NCBI GenBank assembly: GCA_910588845.1
Contig: CAJURU010000033.1
Coordinates: forward strand, 1 to 31,110
Length of the DNA stretch: 31,110 nt
From: an uncultured Lachnospiraceae bacterium
Lineage (GTDB): Bacteria > Bacillota > Clostridia > Lachnospirales > Lachnospiraceae
Direction of reading: 5' to 3'
The notes under the pieces are model-generated. The model was not told the DNA's origin. It saw only the letters and a program-made list of their open reading frames with translations, and ran no database searches. Shown here in pieces: positions 16,767-24,421 of this stretch; positions within the stretch are counted from its first letter, which is position 1, and the number at the start of each line of letters is the position of its first letter. The position numbers and the translations under genes are program-made.

Positions 16767-18622
16767 GCCCGGGAGAAGATGTAAAAAAGTTGCTGGAAGA
16801 AGCTTATAAAAATCCCATATTAGAGTACTGGGAACATATAAAGCACAAGCCGCTATTTTCACAAATAGAGCTTATACAGCGGGAAATACGCAAGGCAGAA
16901 AAAAAAGGCACTCCAGACAAAGCCTGCATTAAGCAACAAAAAGATGACCTGCAAAAACTCCTGGAAGAGAAAGAAAGGCTATACCAGGAGGGAACGCCGG
17001 TAAATACAAGCTGGAAAGTTTACTACGTGTATCAGGATATTGTAGAGAATATCCTACATAACCCGGAAAGCCAATGGGAATACAGCCCGGCGAAAGCCAA
17101 TCACGCGATCTTATTCATAGAAAGATATTGCCGCCACTCAAAAGGTGATTTCGGAGGGGAACCCTTCATACTGGAAACGTGGCAGAAAGCGCTTACAGCC
17201 GCAGCGTTCGGGATTGTTGATAAGAAGACGGGGCTCCGGAAATACCGGGAGGTATTGCTAATTGTTGGCAGGAAAAACGGTAAGTCCACACTCGCCGCGG
17301 CAATCGGATTGTACTTACAGCTTGGGGATAATGAAAGCGGGGCGGAAGTATACGCGCTGGCGACCAAAAAAGACCAGGCAAAAGTTATCTGGATGGAAGC
17401 CAAGAAAATGGTAAAAAAAAGCCCGGAATTACTGAGGATCAATAAACCGCTGGTGGCAGAGCTCACAGCAGAATTTAATGAATCCTCATTCAAGCCCTTG
17501 GGGAGGGATTCTGATACATTGGATGGCTTGAATGTTCACGGGGCAACAATGGATGAGATACATGCCTGGAAAGATGATAATTTGTACGATGTTATCGTAG
17601 ACGGGACAAGCGCACGGAGCCAGCCTATGGTATTTATTGTCACCACGGCGGGAACAGAGCGGGAACACATCTATGATAAGAAATATGCGGAGGCGGAAAA
17701 CCTTATCAACTTCCTGAATGATAAGGAGGGCTATAAAGACGAAACGCTCTTTCCGCTGGTGTATGAGCTGGATGATCGGGATGAGTGGACAGAGCCGGAT
17801 TGCTGGGAAAAAGCAAACCCGGGGCTTGGGACAATCAAGAAACTAGATAATTTACAGCAGAAGGTAGAGAGGGCAAAAAGGAATTCTAGCGACGTCAAAA
17901 ACCTCCTCTGCAAAGATTTTGACATACCGGAAACCACAAAAGAGGCGTGGCTTACGAAAAGGGATGCAGATAATGAAGCAACTTTTTCAATTGTAAGGTT
18001 AAAACCACGGTATGGGATCGGGGGCGTCGACCTGTCCGGGTCCATCGACCTGACAGCGGCTAAAGTGCTGTTTATGGTGCCGGAAGACCCAATCATTTAC
18101 CAGTTGTCCATGTATTGGGTGCCGGAAGATTTGGTGGAACAAAGGGCAAAAGAAGATAAAATCCCTTATGATATTTGGATTGAGAAGGGATATGTGAGGA
18201 CGTGCCCGGGCAACAGCAACCATCCCAAGTATGTAACCAGGTGGTTTTGCGAAATCAGGGATAAATATGATATTTACCTTCCCTGGACTGGCTATGATGC
18301 ATGGGCAGCGAAATACTGGGTGGAAGAGATGAAGATGGAATTCGGGGAAAATTCAATGATAGCTGTGCGGCAAGGGAAGCAGACATTGTCTACGCCCATG
18401 AAGAGCTTGAAAGCAGTATTGCAGAGGAATGGATTAAATTACAATAATAATCCGGTGGACAAATGGTGCCTGTATAATACAGCGGTGGATGTAGACAAAA
18501 ACGACAATATCCAGCCGATAAAAACCAGCAACTCGCGCCGCAGGATTGACGGAACAGCGGCAACATTGGACGCTTATGTGGTACTGGAAGAAAAATTAAA
18601 TGATTATTTATCACTGATTTAG
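16763..18622 (+). CDS. Terminase large subunit
   Basis: A 619-aa packaging motor of the HK97 type. The ATPase domain has Walker A VGRKNGKST near residue 167, Walker B in HGATMDEIHAW near 260 and the coupling motif FIVTTAGTE. The nuclease domain starts at GGVDLSGSIDLTAA with its first metal-binding Asp. It pumps DNA into proheads through the portal and cuts it. The N-terminal 100 residues are charged and probably bind the small subunit. It starts in an ATGA overlap. The length is normal for a member with a longer N-terminus. Confidence 0.96.
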   Translation: MSPGEDVKKLLEEAYKNPILEYWEHIKHKPLFSQIELIQREIRKAEKKGTPDKACIKQQKDDLQKLLEEKERLYQEGTPVNTSWKVYYVYQDIVENILHNPESQWEYSPAKANHAILFIERYCRHSKGDFGGEPFILETWQKALTAAAFGIVDKKTGLRKYREVLLIVGRKNGKSTLAAAIGLYLQLGDNESGAEVYALATKKDQAKVIWMEAKKMVKKSPELLRINKPLVAELTAEFNESSFKPLGRDSDTLDGLNVHGATMDEIHAWKDDNLYDVIVDGTSARSQPMVFIVTTAGTEREHIYDKKYAEAENLINFLNDKEGYKDETLFPLVYELDDRDEWTEPDCWEKANPGLGTIKKLDNLQQKVERAKRNSSDVKNLLCKDFDIPETTKEAWLTKRDADNEATFSIVRLKPRYGIGGVDLSGSIDLTAAKVLFMVPEDPIIYQLSMYWVPEDLVEQRAKEDKIPYDIWIEKGYVRTCPGNSNHPKYVTRWFCEIRDKYDIYLPWTGYDAWAAKYWVEEMKMEFGENSMIAVRQGKQTLSTPMKSLKAVLQRNGLNYNNNPVDKWCLYNTAVDVDKNDNIQPIKTSNSRRRIDGTAATLDAYVVLEEKLNDYLSLI

Positions 18623-18632
18623 GAGAAAGGAT

Positions 18633-19937
18633 ATGGGATGGAGAATATTTAACCGGAATAGGGAGCCTACACAAAAGCCGGATGAAGGAAGCCGGATTGC
18701 AATGGTGACTACCGTTGGGGAAAGTTTTTTCTCCTGGAATGGCAAGTTGTATGAGAGCGATATTGTGAGGGCTTGCATTCGGCCAAAGGTAAAGGCGGTG
18801 GGGAAGTTGGCGCCCAAACATATAAGGGAGGATGCTAAAAAAGGCATAACGGTAAACCCGGAAGCATATATGAGGTTCCTGCTAGAAGAGCCAAACCCGT
18901 ACATGACGGGGCAGCAGATGCAGCAGAAGGTGGAAACACAATTATGCCTGAACAATAATGCTTTTATATTGATTGTCAGGGATGAAAACGGCTACCCAAT
19001 GCAGCTTTACCCTGTGCCGTGCATAAGCGCGGAAGCGATTTATAATGATGCAGGTGACCTTTTCTTGAAATTTCAGTATCGGAATGGGAAAAACGGGACA
19101 TTTCGATACGAAGACATTATTCATCTGAAACAAGATTACAACCAGCATGATATATTCGGGGAAAGCCCGGCAAAGGCGCTATCACAGATGATGGAAGTCG
19201 TAGGAACCATAGACCAGGGCATCATAAAAGCGATAAAAAACAGCTCGGTTGTCCGCTGGCTGCTGAAATTCAATACCAGCATGAGGTCAGAAGATGTAAA
19301 GAAAAATGTAGATGAATTCATCAAAAATTACCTGAGCGTAGAAACGGAGACTTTCGGGGCAGCCGGGGCAGATGCGAAAGCGGACGTACAGCGGATTGAG
19401 CCGAAGGATTACGTGCCAAACGCAGCGCAAAGCGACCGCACAATAGAAAGGATTTACAGCTTCTTCAATACAAATAAAAAAATTGTGCAGTCTTTGTGGA
19501 CGGAAGATGAATGGAACGCGTATTACGAAGCGGAAATAGAGCCTGACGCCATACAATGGGGACAAACGTATACGCAGAAACTTTTCACCAGAAAAGAAAG
19601 AGGATTCGGAAACAGGATTGTATTTGAGGCAAGCAACCTCCAATGCGCCAGCTTAAACACAAAGATAGGATTCCAGGCATTGGTTGACCGCGGGGCGATG
19701 ACGCCGAACGAATGGAGGGCTATCGTAAATATGGCTCCGGTAGCGGGCGGGGATGAGCCAATACGAAGATTAGATACGCAGGTTGTCAATGCAGTGGGAA
19801 AATTATCGGAGATGATAAATGAAGAAAACCATGCAGCAGTGGCGGAGAGCATAGCAAAGATACTGGCGCAAGCCGGGGAAGCAGGAAGGTGGAAAGATGG
19901 CAAAGATACAGATCCGAGGGGTGATTATCCCCAATGA
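18633..19937 (+). CDS. Portal protein (HK97 family)
   Basis: A 434-aa protein that forms the dodecameric DNA gate at the capsid vertex. Typical landmarks are ESDIVRACIRPKVKAVGKLA near the start, then FLLEEPNPYMTGQQMQQKVE, EDIIHLKQDYNQHDIFGESP and a C-terminal WGQTYTQKLFTRKERG with the helix crown after it. The ATG follows TAGGAGAAAGGAT. Its last 41 bp overlap the protease gene in another frame, which is common in this module. Confidence 0.95.
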   Translation: MGWRIFNRNREPTQKPDEGSRIAMVTTVGESFFSWNGKLYESDIVRACIRPKVKAVGKLAPKHIREDAKKGITVNPEAYMRFLLEEPNPYMTGQQMQQKVETQLCLNNNAFILIVRDENGYPMQLYPVPCISAEAIYNDAGDLFLKFQYRNGKNGTFRYEDIIHLKQDYNQHDIFGESPAKALSQMMEVVGTIDQGIIKAIKNSSVVRWLLKFNTSMRSEDVKKNVDEFIKNYLSVETETFGAAGADAKADVQRIEPKDYVPNAAQSDRTIERIYSFFNTNKKIVQSLWTEDEWNAYYEAEIEPDAIQWGQTYTQKLFTRKERGFGNRIVFEASNLQCASLNTKIGFQALVDRGAMTPNEWRAIVNMAPVAGGDEPIRRLDTQVVNAVGKLSEMINEENHAAVAESIAKILAQAGEAGRWKDGKDTDPRGDYPQ

Positions 19938-20589
19938 TTACAAGTGGTACTACGATCTGTTTGAAATGGAAAGTACTGCCCCAAAAGATGTGCAAGATGT
20001 GATAGATGCAGCAGGCGGTGAGGAACTTGAAGTGTACATCAATTCGGGCGGAGGCTCCATTGATGCAGGAAGTGAAATTTATACAGCGCTGAAAAGTTAC
20101 CAGGGCAGTGTGAAAATCTATATTACAGGCATCGCGCATAGCGCAGCTTCTGTCATCGCAATGGCGGGTTACAGCGAAATGTCGCCGACTGCACTTATGA
20201 TGGTGCATTGCGTTTCCATGGGGGTAAGCGGCAACCATAAAGATATGCGCAAAGGGGCTGAAATACTGGAAACGGCAGACGAAGCCTTATGCTCGGCTTA
20301 TATGGATAAAGCCGGGATGAAAAAAGAAGACGCCCTTGCCATGATGGAGCAGGAAACGTGGCTGACTGCGGAGCAGGCAAAAGCAAGGGGCATGGTGGAT
20401 TGTGTGATGTTTGAAGATTCCAGCGGACAGGATGTGAGGATGGTAGCCGGGGTGTACGGGCTTCCCACGCAGGAACAAATGGAAAATGCCAGGAAGCTGG
20501 CAGGCAAAAAAGAGGATAGCATAAAGAAGGAACGTATGCAGGCAGAATTAAATCTGTTGATATTAGGAGGGAAAAAGAATGGATTATGA
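19897..20589 (+). CDS. ClpP-like prohead protease
   Basis: A 230-aa serine protease of the ClpP/S14 type. The oxyanion strand is VYINSGGGSIDAGSEIY, the nucleophile is Ser82 in GIAHSAASVIAMAG and the catalytic His104 is in MMVHCVSMG; an Asp further on completes the triad. It trims the scaffold part of the capsid protein during head maturation. The ATG is inside the portal gene behind AGGAAGGTGGAAAG. The C-terminal helix is charged. The stop overlaps the capsid start by 11 bp. Confidence 0.94.
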   Translation: MAKIQIRGVIIPNDYKWYYDLFEMESTAPKDVQDVIDAAGGEELEVYINSGGGSIDAGSEIYTALKSYQGSVKIYITGIAHSAASVIAMAGYSEMSPTALMMVHCVSMGVSGNHKDMRKGAEILETADEALCSAYMDKAGMKKEDALAMMEQETWLTAEQAKARGMVDCVMFEDSSGQDVRMVAGVYGLPTQEQMENARKLAGKKEDSIKKERMQAELNLLILGGKKNGL

Positions 20590-21844
20590 GAAGTATTTGG
20601 AAATGCGCGCGAAACTCTGTAAAGAGGCGCAGGATTACATTGCATCCGGCGAGATTGAAAAAGCAAATGAAAAAATGGAAGCTGTCAAAAAGTTGGATTA
20701 CGATTGGGATGAAACGGCGAAAGCCCAGGCAAATATGAGGGCGCTGGAAGGAGAAGGGCGCAAAATCAACGTACAGAATTTGTCTGGGGCTCCAGACGGC
20801 GCCCTTGGGAAGGCACGGGAAAAGACAGACATGGGAACTGATTCAGAAAAAAACGCGATGACAAATAAATCAGAAGCATATAAAATAGCGTGGGCGAAGT
20901 CCATCATGGGGCAGAAACTTACCCAGGAAGAGAGTGAATGCTATAAGTTGGTGAATGAGGCTTTTACCCACACAACGGAAAATACAGGGATTGTGATACC
21001 AGAGACGGTGGCAAAAGGAATCTGGCAGGAAGTAGGGGAAATCTACCCATATTGGAATGACGTTGTCAAGACTTACATAAAAGGAACAACCAAGATGATT
21101 ATGGAAGATGAAAGCTCAGATGCCGGATGGTACGAAGAAGATGCGCAGACAGAAGATGGAAAGGAAACATTTAAAGAAATGACGCTTTCTGGGTGCGAAT
21201 TGTCCAGGGCAGTGACGATTTCATGGAAATTAAAAGAAATGGCAATCGAAGATTTTATTCCATACATCCAGAGAAAAATGGCTATTAAGATGGGCGCCGC
21301 GCTGGGATATGGGGCAACACACGGAAAAGGGGCGCCGGGAACAGGCGATACGTTCAAGCCCGAGCCGATGGGCATTGTCACGGCCTTGGAAAAACAGGAA
21401 GGCAAGCCGCAAATCTCAGAATATGCAGAAGGAAAGCTCGAATACACGGACCTTACAAAATGCAGAAGCAAAATTAAGGGAGGCTATGCGCATGGGCTGA
21501 ATATATATGCAAATTCAAATACTATCTGGAATGAACTGGCAAACGTAAAGGATGGCAATGGGCGGCCTATTCTTATGGCGGATGTGGTAAACGGGGGCGT
21601 GTACCGCGTGCTGTCTATGCCAGTAAAAGAAGATGATTCTATGGAGGATGGCGAAATCCTGATGTCAAATCCCCAGAGAGGCTATACGGCCAATGTAAAT
21701 AAAAACATCAGTATGACTACGGAAGAACACAGCAAGGCGCGCACAACCGATTACTGCGGCTACGCAATCGTAGATGGCGGCATGATTACGCCAAATGCAC
21801 ACGCCCTGTTAAAAAGAAAAGCCGCAAGTACAGCAAAATCATAA
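20579..21844 (+). CDS. Major capsid protein (HK97 fold)
   Basis: A 421-aa protein. Residues 1-110 are a charged, helical scaffolding (delta) domain that the neighbouring protease should remove. The mature shell region begins around EAFTHTTENTGIVIPETVAK and includes YPYWNDVVKTYIKGTTKMIM, then AVTISWKLKEMAIEDFIPYI and DYCGYAIVDGGMITPNAHAL. The ATG follows TTAGGAGGGAAAAAG. This is the capsid pattern of a siphophage with no separate scaffold gene. Confidence 0.95.
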   Translation: MDYEKYLEMRAKLCKEAQDYIASGEIEKANEKMEAVKKLDYDWDETAKAQANMRALEGEGRKINVQNLSGAPDGALGKAREKTDMGTDSEKNAMTNKSEAYKIAWAKSIMGQKLTQEESECYKLVNEAFTHTTENTGIVIPETVAKGIWQEVGEIYPYWNDVVKTYIKGTTKMIMEDESSDAGWYEEDAQTEDGKETFKEMTLSGCELSRAVTISWKLKEMAIEDFIPYIQRKMAIKMGAALGYGATHGKGAPGTGDTFKPEPMGIVTALEKQEGKPQISEYAEGKLEYTDLTKCRSKIKGGYAHGLNIYANSNTIWNELANVKDGNGRPILMADVVNGGVYRVLSMPVKEDDSMEDGEILMSNPQRGYTANVNKNISMTTEEHSKARTTDYCGYAIVDGGMITPNAHALLKRKAASTAKS

Positions 21845-21859
21845 AGAAAGGGATAACGC

Positions 21860-22177
21860 GTGGAGATTACGGATGAACTTGTAGAAGAAATAAAAAGGGC
21901 AGTCCGCGTAAAATCCCCTGATGCGGATGGAGAAATCAAGGTTTTAGCCCAGGCGTGCTTTTCGGAAATGCGGATTGCAGGCGTCAACATCACGAATCCG
22001 CAAGATCCGCTGGCAAAACAGGCAGTAATCTTATACTGTAAAGGGCATTACGGCTACGATGATAAGCCGGAGGGTTTTCTTGTAGCATATGGGGCGCTAA
22101 GGGATGCGATGGCTTTATCCAGCGAATACAAGGAGGGAAAAAGCGATGCAGGTGACGCTGATAACACAAACAGTTGA
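21860..22177 (+). CDS. Head-tail connector (gp6-like)
   Basis: A 105-aa helical protein starting at GTG 21860. The run ITDELVEEIKRAVRVKSPDA, the middle DPLAKQAVILYCKGHYGYDD and a final helix AYGALRDAMALSSEYK match the HK97 gp6/Phage_connect_1 adaptor. This adaptor sits under the portal and joins head to tail. The ribosome site is AAAGAAAGGGATAAC. It overlaps the next gene by 32 bp. Confidence 0.9.
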   Translation: MEITDELVEEIKRAVRVKSPDADGEIKVLAQACFSEMRIAGVNITNPQDPLAKQAVILYCKGHYGYDDKPEGFLVAYGALRDAMALSSEYKEGKSDAGDADNTNS

Positions 22178-22457
22178 AAAGGACCCGGGAGGGTTGCCGT
22201 TCAAAAGCGAGGCAAAAGAAACAACCGTTTACGCAGAAGAAAAAAGCGTAGTGAGGAGTGAATTTTACCAGGCAATGAGGGCGGGCATTACCCCGAAAAT
22301 TGTTTTTGAAGTACGGCAGGAAGATTTTGAACTGTCTGCGGTAAAAACAGATAAGGAAACGATATATCCAACCGGGCTGATAAGCGAAGGGACAAAGTAC
22401 GGCATTGCAAGGACGTATAGAAAGGGGAAGAGCAAAATAGAGCTCACATGCGTATAA
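22146..22457 (+). CDS. Head closure/stopper protein
   Basis: A 103-aa beta-rich protein from ATG 22146 (GGAGGGAAAAAGCG). The pattern VTLITQTVEKDPGGLPFKSE, VYAEEKSVVRSEFYQAMRAG and TYRKGKSKIELTCV is the small beta-barrel of phage head-tail joining (stopper) proteins, which close the DNA channel. Position between the connector and the gp10-like gene fits. Confidence 0.87.
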   Translation: MQVTLITQTVEKDPGGLPFKSEAKETTVYAEEKSVVRSEFYQAMRAGITPKIVFEVRQEDFELSAVKTDKETIYPTGLISEGTKYGIARTYRKGKSKIELTCV

Positions 22458-22458
22458 G

Positions 22459-22878
22459 ATGGCAAATTTTGAAGTGACAGGGTTTAACCAACTTATGAGA
22501 CAACTAGAAGAGACTTTGCGCCTGGATGACATTGCGAAGCAAATGATAGATGGGGCGTTACCAATCCTGGAAGGAGAGTTAAAAAAAGCTATCAGGGAGG
22601 AGGCGGACAAAGGATATGCCACAGGGGAGCTGGCAGAATCAGTAAAAAAAAGCGAAACTAAACATAATAGATATGGATATTTTGGAGTTGCTCAGCCAAC
22701 CGGAAAGGACGAAAAAGGCGTGAGAAATATGGAAAAGCTGGCATATCTCCATTATGGCACATCAAAACAACAGGCGCGCCAGGCGGTGACAAAGGCTGTA
22801 ATTCGGGCAGAGTCGAAAGTAATTGTAAAGATGCAAGAATGCTACAACAGGGCGGTGGATGCTGATGGAAGTGAATGA
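22459..22878 (+). CDS. HK97 gp10-like tail component
   Basis: A 139-aa protein with the gp10 family order: FEVTGFNQLMRQLEETLR, ALPILEGELKKAIREEAD, TGELAESVKKSETKHNRYGY and the hallmark end AYLHYGTSKQQARQAVTKAV. It is needed at the head-tail joint or for early tail formation. It begins one base after the previous stop and overlaps the next start by 20 bp. Confidence 0.9.
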   Translation: MANFEVTGFNQLMRQLEETLRLDDIAKQMIDGALPILEGELKKAIREEADKGYATGELAESVKKSETKHNRYGYFGVAQPTGKDEKGVRNMEKLAYLHYGTSKQQARQAVTKAVIRAESKVIVKMQECYNRAVDADGSE

Positions 22879-23206
22879 AAAGCTGTTCCGGGTGCTGGGC
22901 GGGATTACGGATCATGTCTGGGAGTTAGTTTGTCCGGCGGAAAGGCCGCCGGATGAGTATATCGTGTATAATTCAGGCTTGGAAGTACCGGAAGATTTTG
23001 GGGATGGGAAAGCCCAGGCATGGACGAACCACATACAGGTGCATTTATACACTGTAAAAAATTACAAGAAAATAAAGAAAATAATCAAAGAAACATTGGA
23101 AACAAATGGGTTTACAATAAGCGAGATAGAACGGATGTACGATAAGGAAGGCGGGTATTTCCATATCTGCTTCTCCTGTTCTATCCAGGAAGAAAGAGAG
23201 GAATAG
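22859..23206 (+). CDS. Tail terminator/completion protein
   Basis: A 115-aa protein with KLFRVLGGITDHVWELVCPA, YIVYNSGLEVPEDFGDGKAQ, HIQVHLYTVKNYKKIKKIIK and a last strand GGYFHICFSCSIQEE. The two-layer alpha/beta arrangement and position before the tail tube gene fit the tail terminator that caps the tube. ATG 22859 or ATG 22865 may be used, both just after GGGCGGTGG. Confidence 0.82.
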   Translation: MLMEVNEKLFRVLGGITDHVWELVCPAERPPDEYIVYNSGLEVPEDFGDGKAQAWTNHIQVHLYTVKNYKKIKKIIKETLETNGFTISEIERMYDKEGGYFHICFSCSIQEEREE

Positions 23207-23210
23207 GATT

Positions 23211-23804
23211 ATGGCAAAAAAAGGGCTTCAATATGTATGCATGGCAAAATTACAGGAAGACGGGACGCACGCAGAGGGTTTTTATGTGGGGCCGTCTGCA
23301 AAACTGACGGCAACAGCCTCCACTAACACAACGAAGGATTTTGGGGATAACCGAGCCGTGGTGACAGACACGTCGGTGACTACCGGCACAATTTCCATAG
23401 AAGTGAATGAATTTACAAATAAAACGTATGCGGGGGCGCTCGGGCACCAATACGATGAAGAGAAAGATATTGTCACCTGCAACTCCAACGATGCCGCGCC
23501 TTATATGGGGGTTGCCTGCATCGGGGAATCCACAGGGGAAAAGCCTTACAAGGCAGTAATTTATCCCCGGGTACAGTTTAAGGAGCCAACAAACGAATAT
23601 GAGACCAAGCAAGAGCAGGTAAGTTATACGCATACCACGCTAGAAGGAGATTTCTATACGCTGGAAAACGGCAATTATTCCATTAAGGTGGGATTTGAGA
23701 CGGAAAAGGAGGCCAAGGATTTTATTAATGAGAAGTTCAAAATCCAAGCAGGGAACCCAGGACAGGAAACCGGCGGGGAAGCCAAGGAAGACGTGGAGGT
23801 ATAA
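23211..23804 (+). CDS. Major tail tube protein
   Basis: A 197-aa beta-sandwich protein of the phi13/TP901-type tail tube family: LQYVCMAKLQEDGTHAEGFY, NTTKDFGDNRAVVTDTSVTT, TISIEVNEFTNKTYAGALGH and RVQFKEPTNEYETKQEQVSY. Hexameric rings of it form the flexible tail. The start follows AGGAATAGGATT. The C-terminal 25 residues are Gly/Glu-rich. Confidence 0.93.
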   Translation: MAKKGLQYVCMAKLQEDGTHAEGFYVGPSAKLTATASTNTTKDFGDNRAVVTDTSVTTGTISIEVNEFTNKTYAGALGHQYDEEKDIVTCNSNDAAPYMGVACIGESTGEKPYKAVIYPRVQFKEPTNEYETKQEQVSYTHTTLEGDFYTLENGNYSIKVGFETEKEAKDFINEKFKIQAGNPGQETGGEAKEDVEV

Positions 23805-24191
23805 ATGAGTAGTTTGAATCCAAAAGGAATACCCGTAAGGATTGGAGGAGAAGAGCACGCCCTGTTATTCACACTTAATGCCGTAGACGATATCCAAGAT
23901 AGGATGGATATGCCAATTGACGATGTCATCGACTGCCTATCAGACCAACGGAAAGCCTGGAAAGCGTGCAAAACCATACTGTGCAGCCTGTTAAACGATG
24001 AAACGGAGCGCAGGAAGTATTACGATAGGGAATGGGAAGCCAAAAGCTATACGGAAGAGGAAATTGGCTGGATGATTACAGAGAGTGATAAATACGAAGT
24101 ACTTGCAGGAATTTTAAAGGCATACGGGGCGGCGGTGCCGGAAGATGAAGACCCAAACCCGGAGAGCGCGCAGCAGCCGGGGAAAAGCTGA
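23805..24191 (+). CDS. Tail assembly chaperone, short form (gpG-like)
   Basis: A 128-aa protein that starts immediately after the tail tube stop (GGAGGTATAAATG). It is a helical protein with IPVRIGGEEHALLFTLNAVD, DDIQDRMDMPIDDVIDCLSD and EEIGWMITESDKYEVLAGIL, ending in a disordered acidic Pro-rich tail. This is the gpG position: between tail tube and tape measure. The stop lies in a GGGGAAAAGC-TGA context and a second frame continues, see 24182. Confidence 0.87.
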   Translation: MSSLNPKGIPVRIGGEEHALLFTLNAVDDIQDRMDMPIDDVIDCLSDQRKAWKACKTILCSLLNDETERRKYYDREWEAKSYTEEEIGWMITESDKYEVLAGILKAYGAAVPEDEDPNPESAQQPGKS

Positions 24192-24349
24192 ATGTTGCGC
24201 GCATGCTGTATATAGGCTGTAAAATCCTCAACTTTTCTGAATCAGAAGTGATGTCGATGACGATTCGCAAATTTTTCCTGCTGTACAATGAATATTTGGA
24301 ACTGAACGGGCTGAAAAAGCGGGAAATGACGGTTGACGAACTGCCTTAG
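24182..24349 (+). CDS. Tail chaperone frameshift extension (gpT-like)
   Basis: The -1 frame relative to the chaperone is open from inside the GGGGAAAA run (24179-24186) to TAG at 24347. It reads EKLNVARMLYIGCKILNFSE, SEVMSMTIRKFFLLYNEYLE and ends REMTVDELP. This looks like real protein and matches the T domain of gpGT. It has no ribosome site of its own. The expected product is the 127-residue chaperone plus these 55 residues by a -1 slip at G-GGG-AAA, which binds the tape measure during tail assembly. Confidence 0.7.
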   Translation, partial: EKLNVARMLYIGCKILNFSESEVMSMTIRKFFLLYNEYLELNGLKKREMTVDELP

Positions 24350-24367
24350 ATAAAAAAATATGCAAAA

Positions 24368-24404
24368 TTTAGAAAAAGCGGCTGGCTGGGCTGCTTTTTC
24401 TAAA
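24368..24404 (+). terminator. Leaky terminator or processing hairpin before the tape measure gene
   Basis: TTTAGAAAAAGC (24368-24379) and GCTTTTTCTAAA (24393-24404) are perfect complements. An inner AGCGGC/GCTGCT stem followed by TTTTC is terminator-like. It should lower or stabilise the very long downstream message. Confidence 0.5.
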
Positions 24405-24421
24405 AAAAGGAGCCAAAAAAC

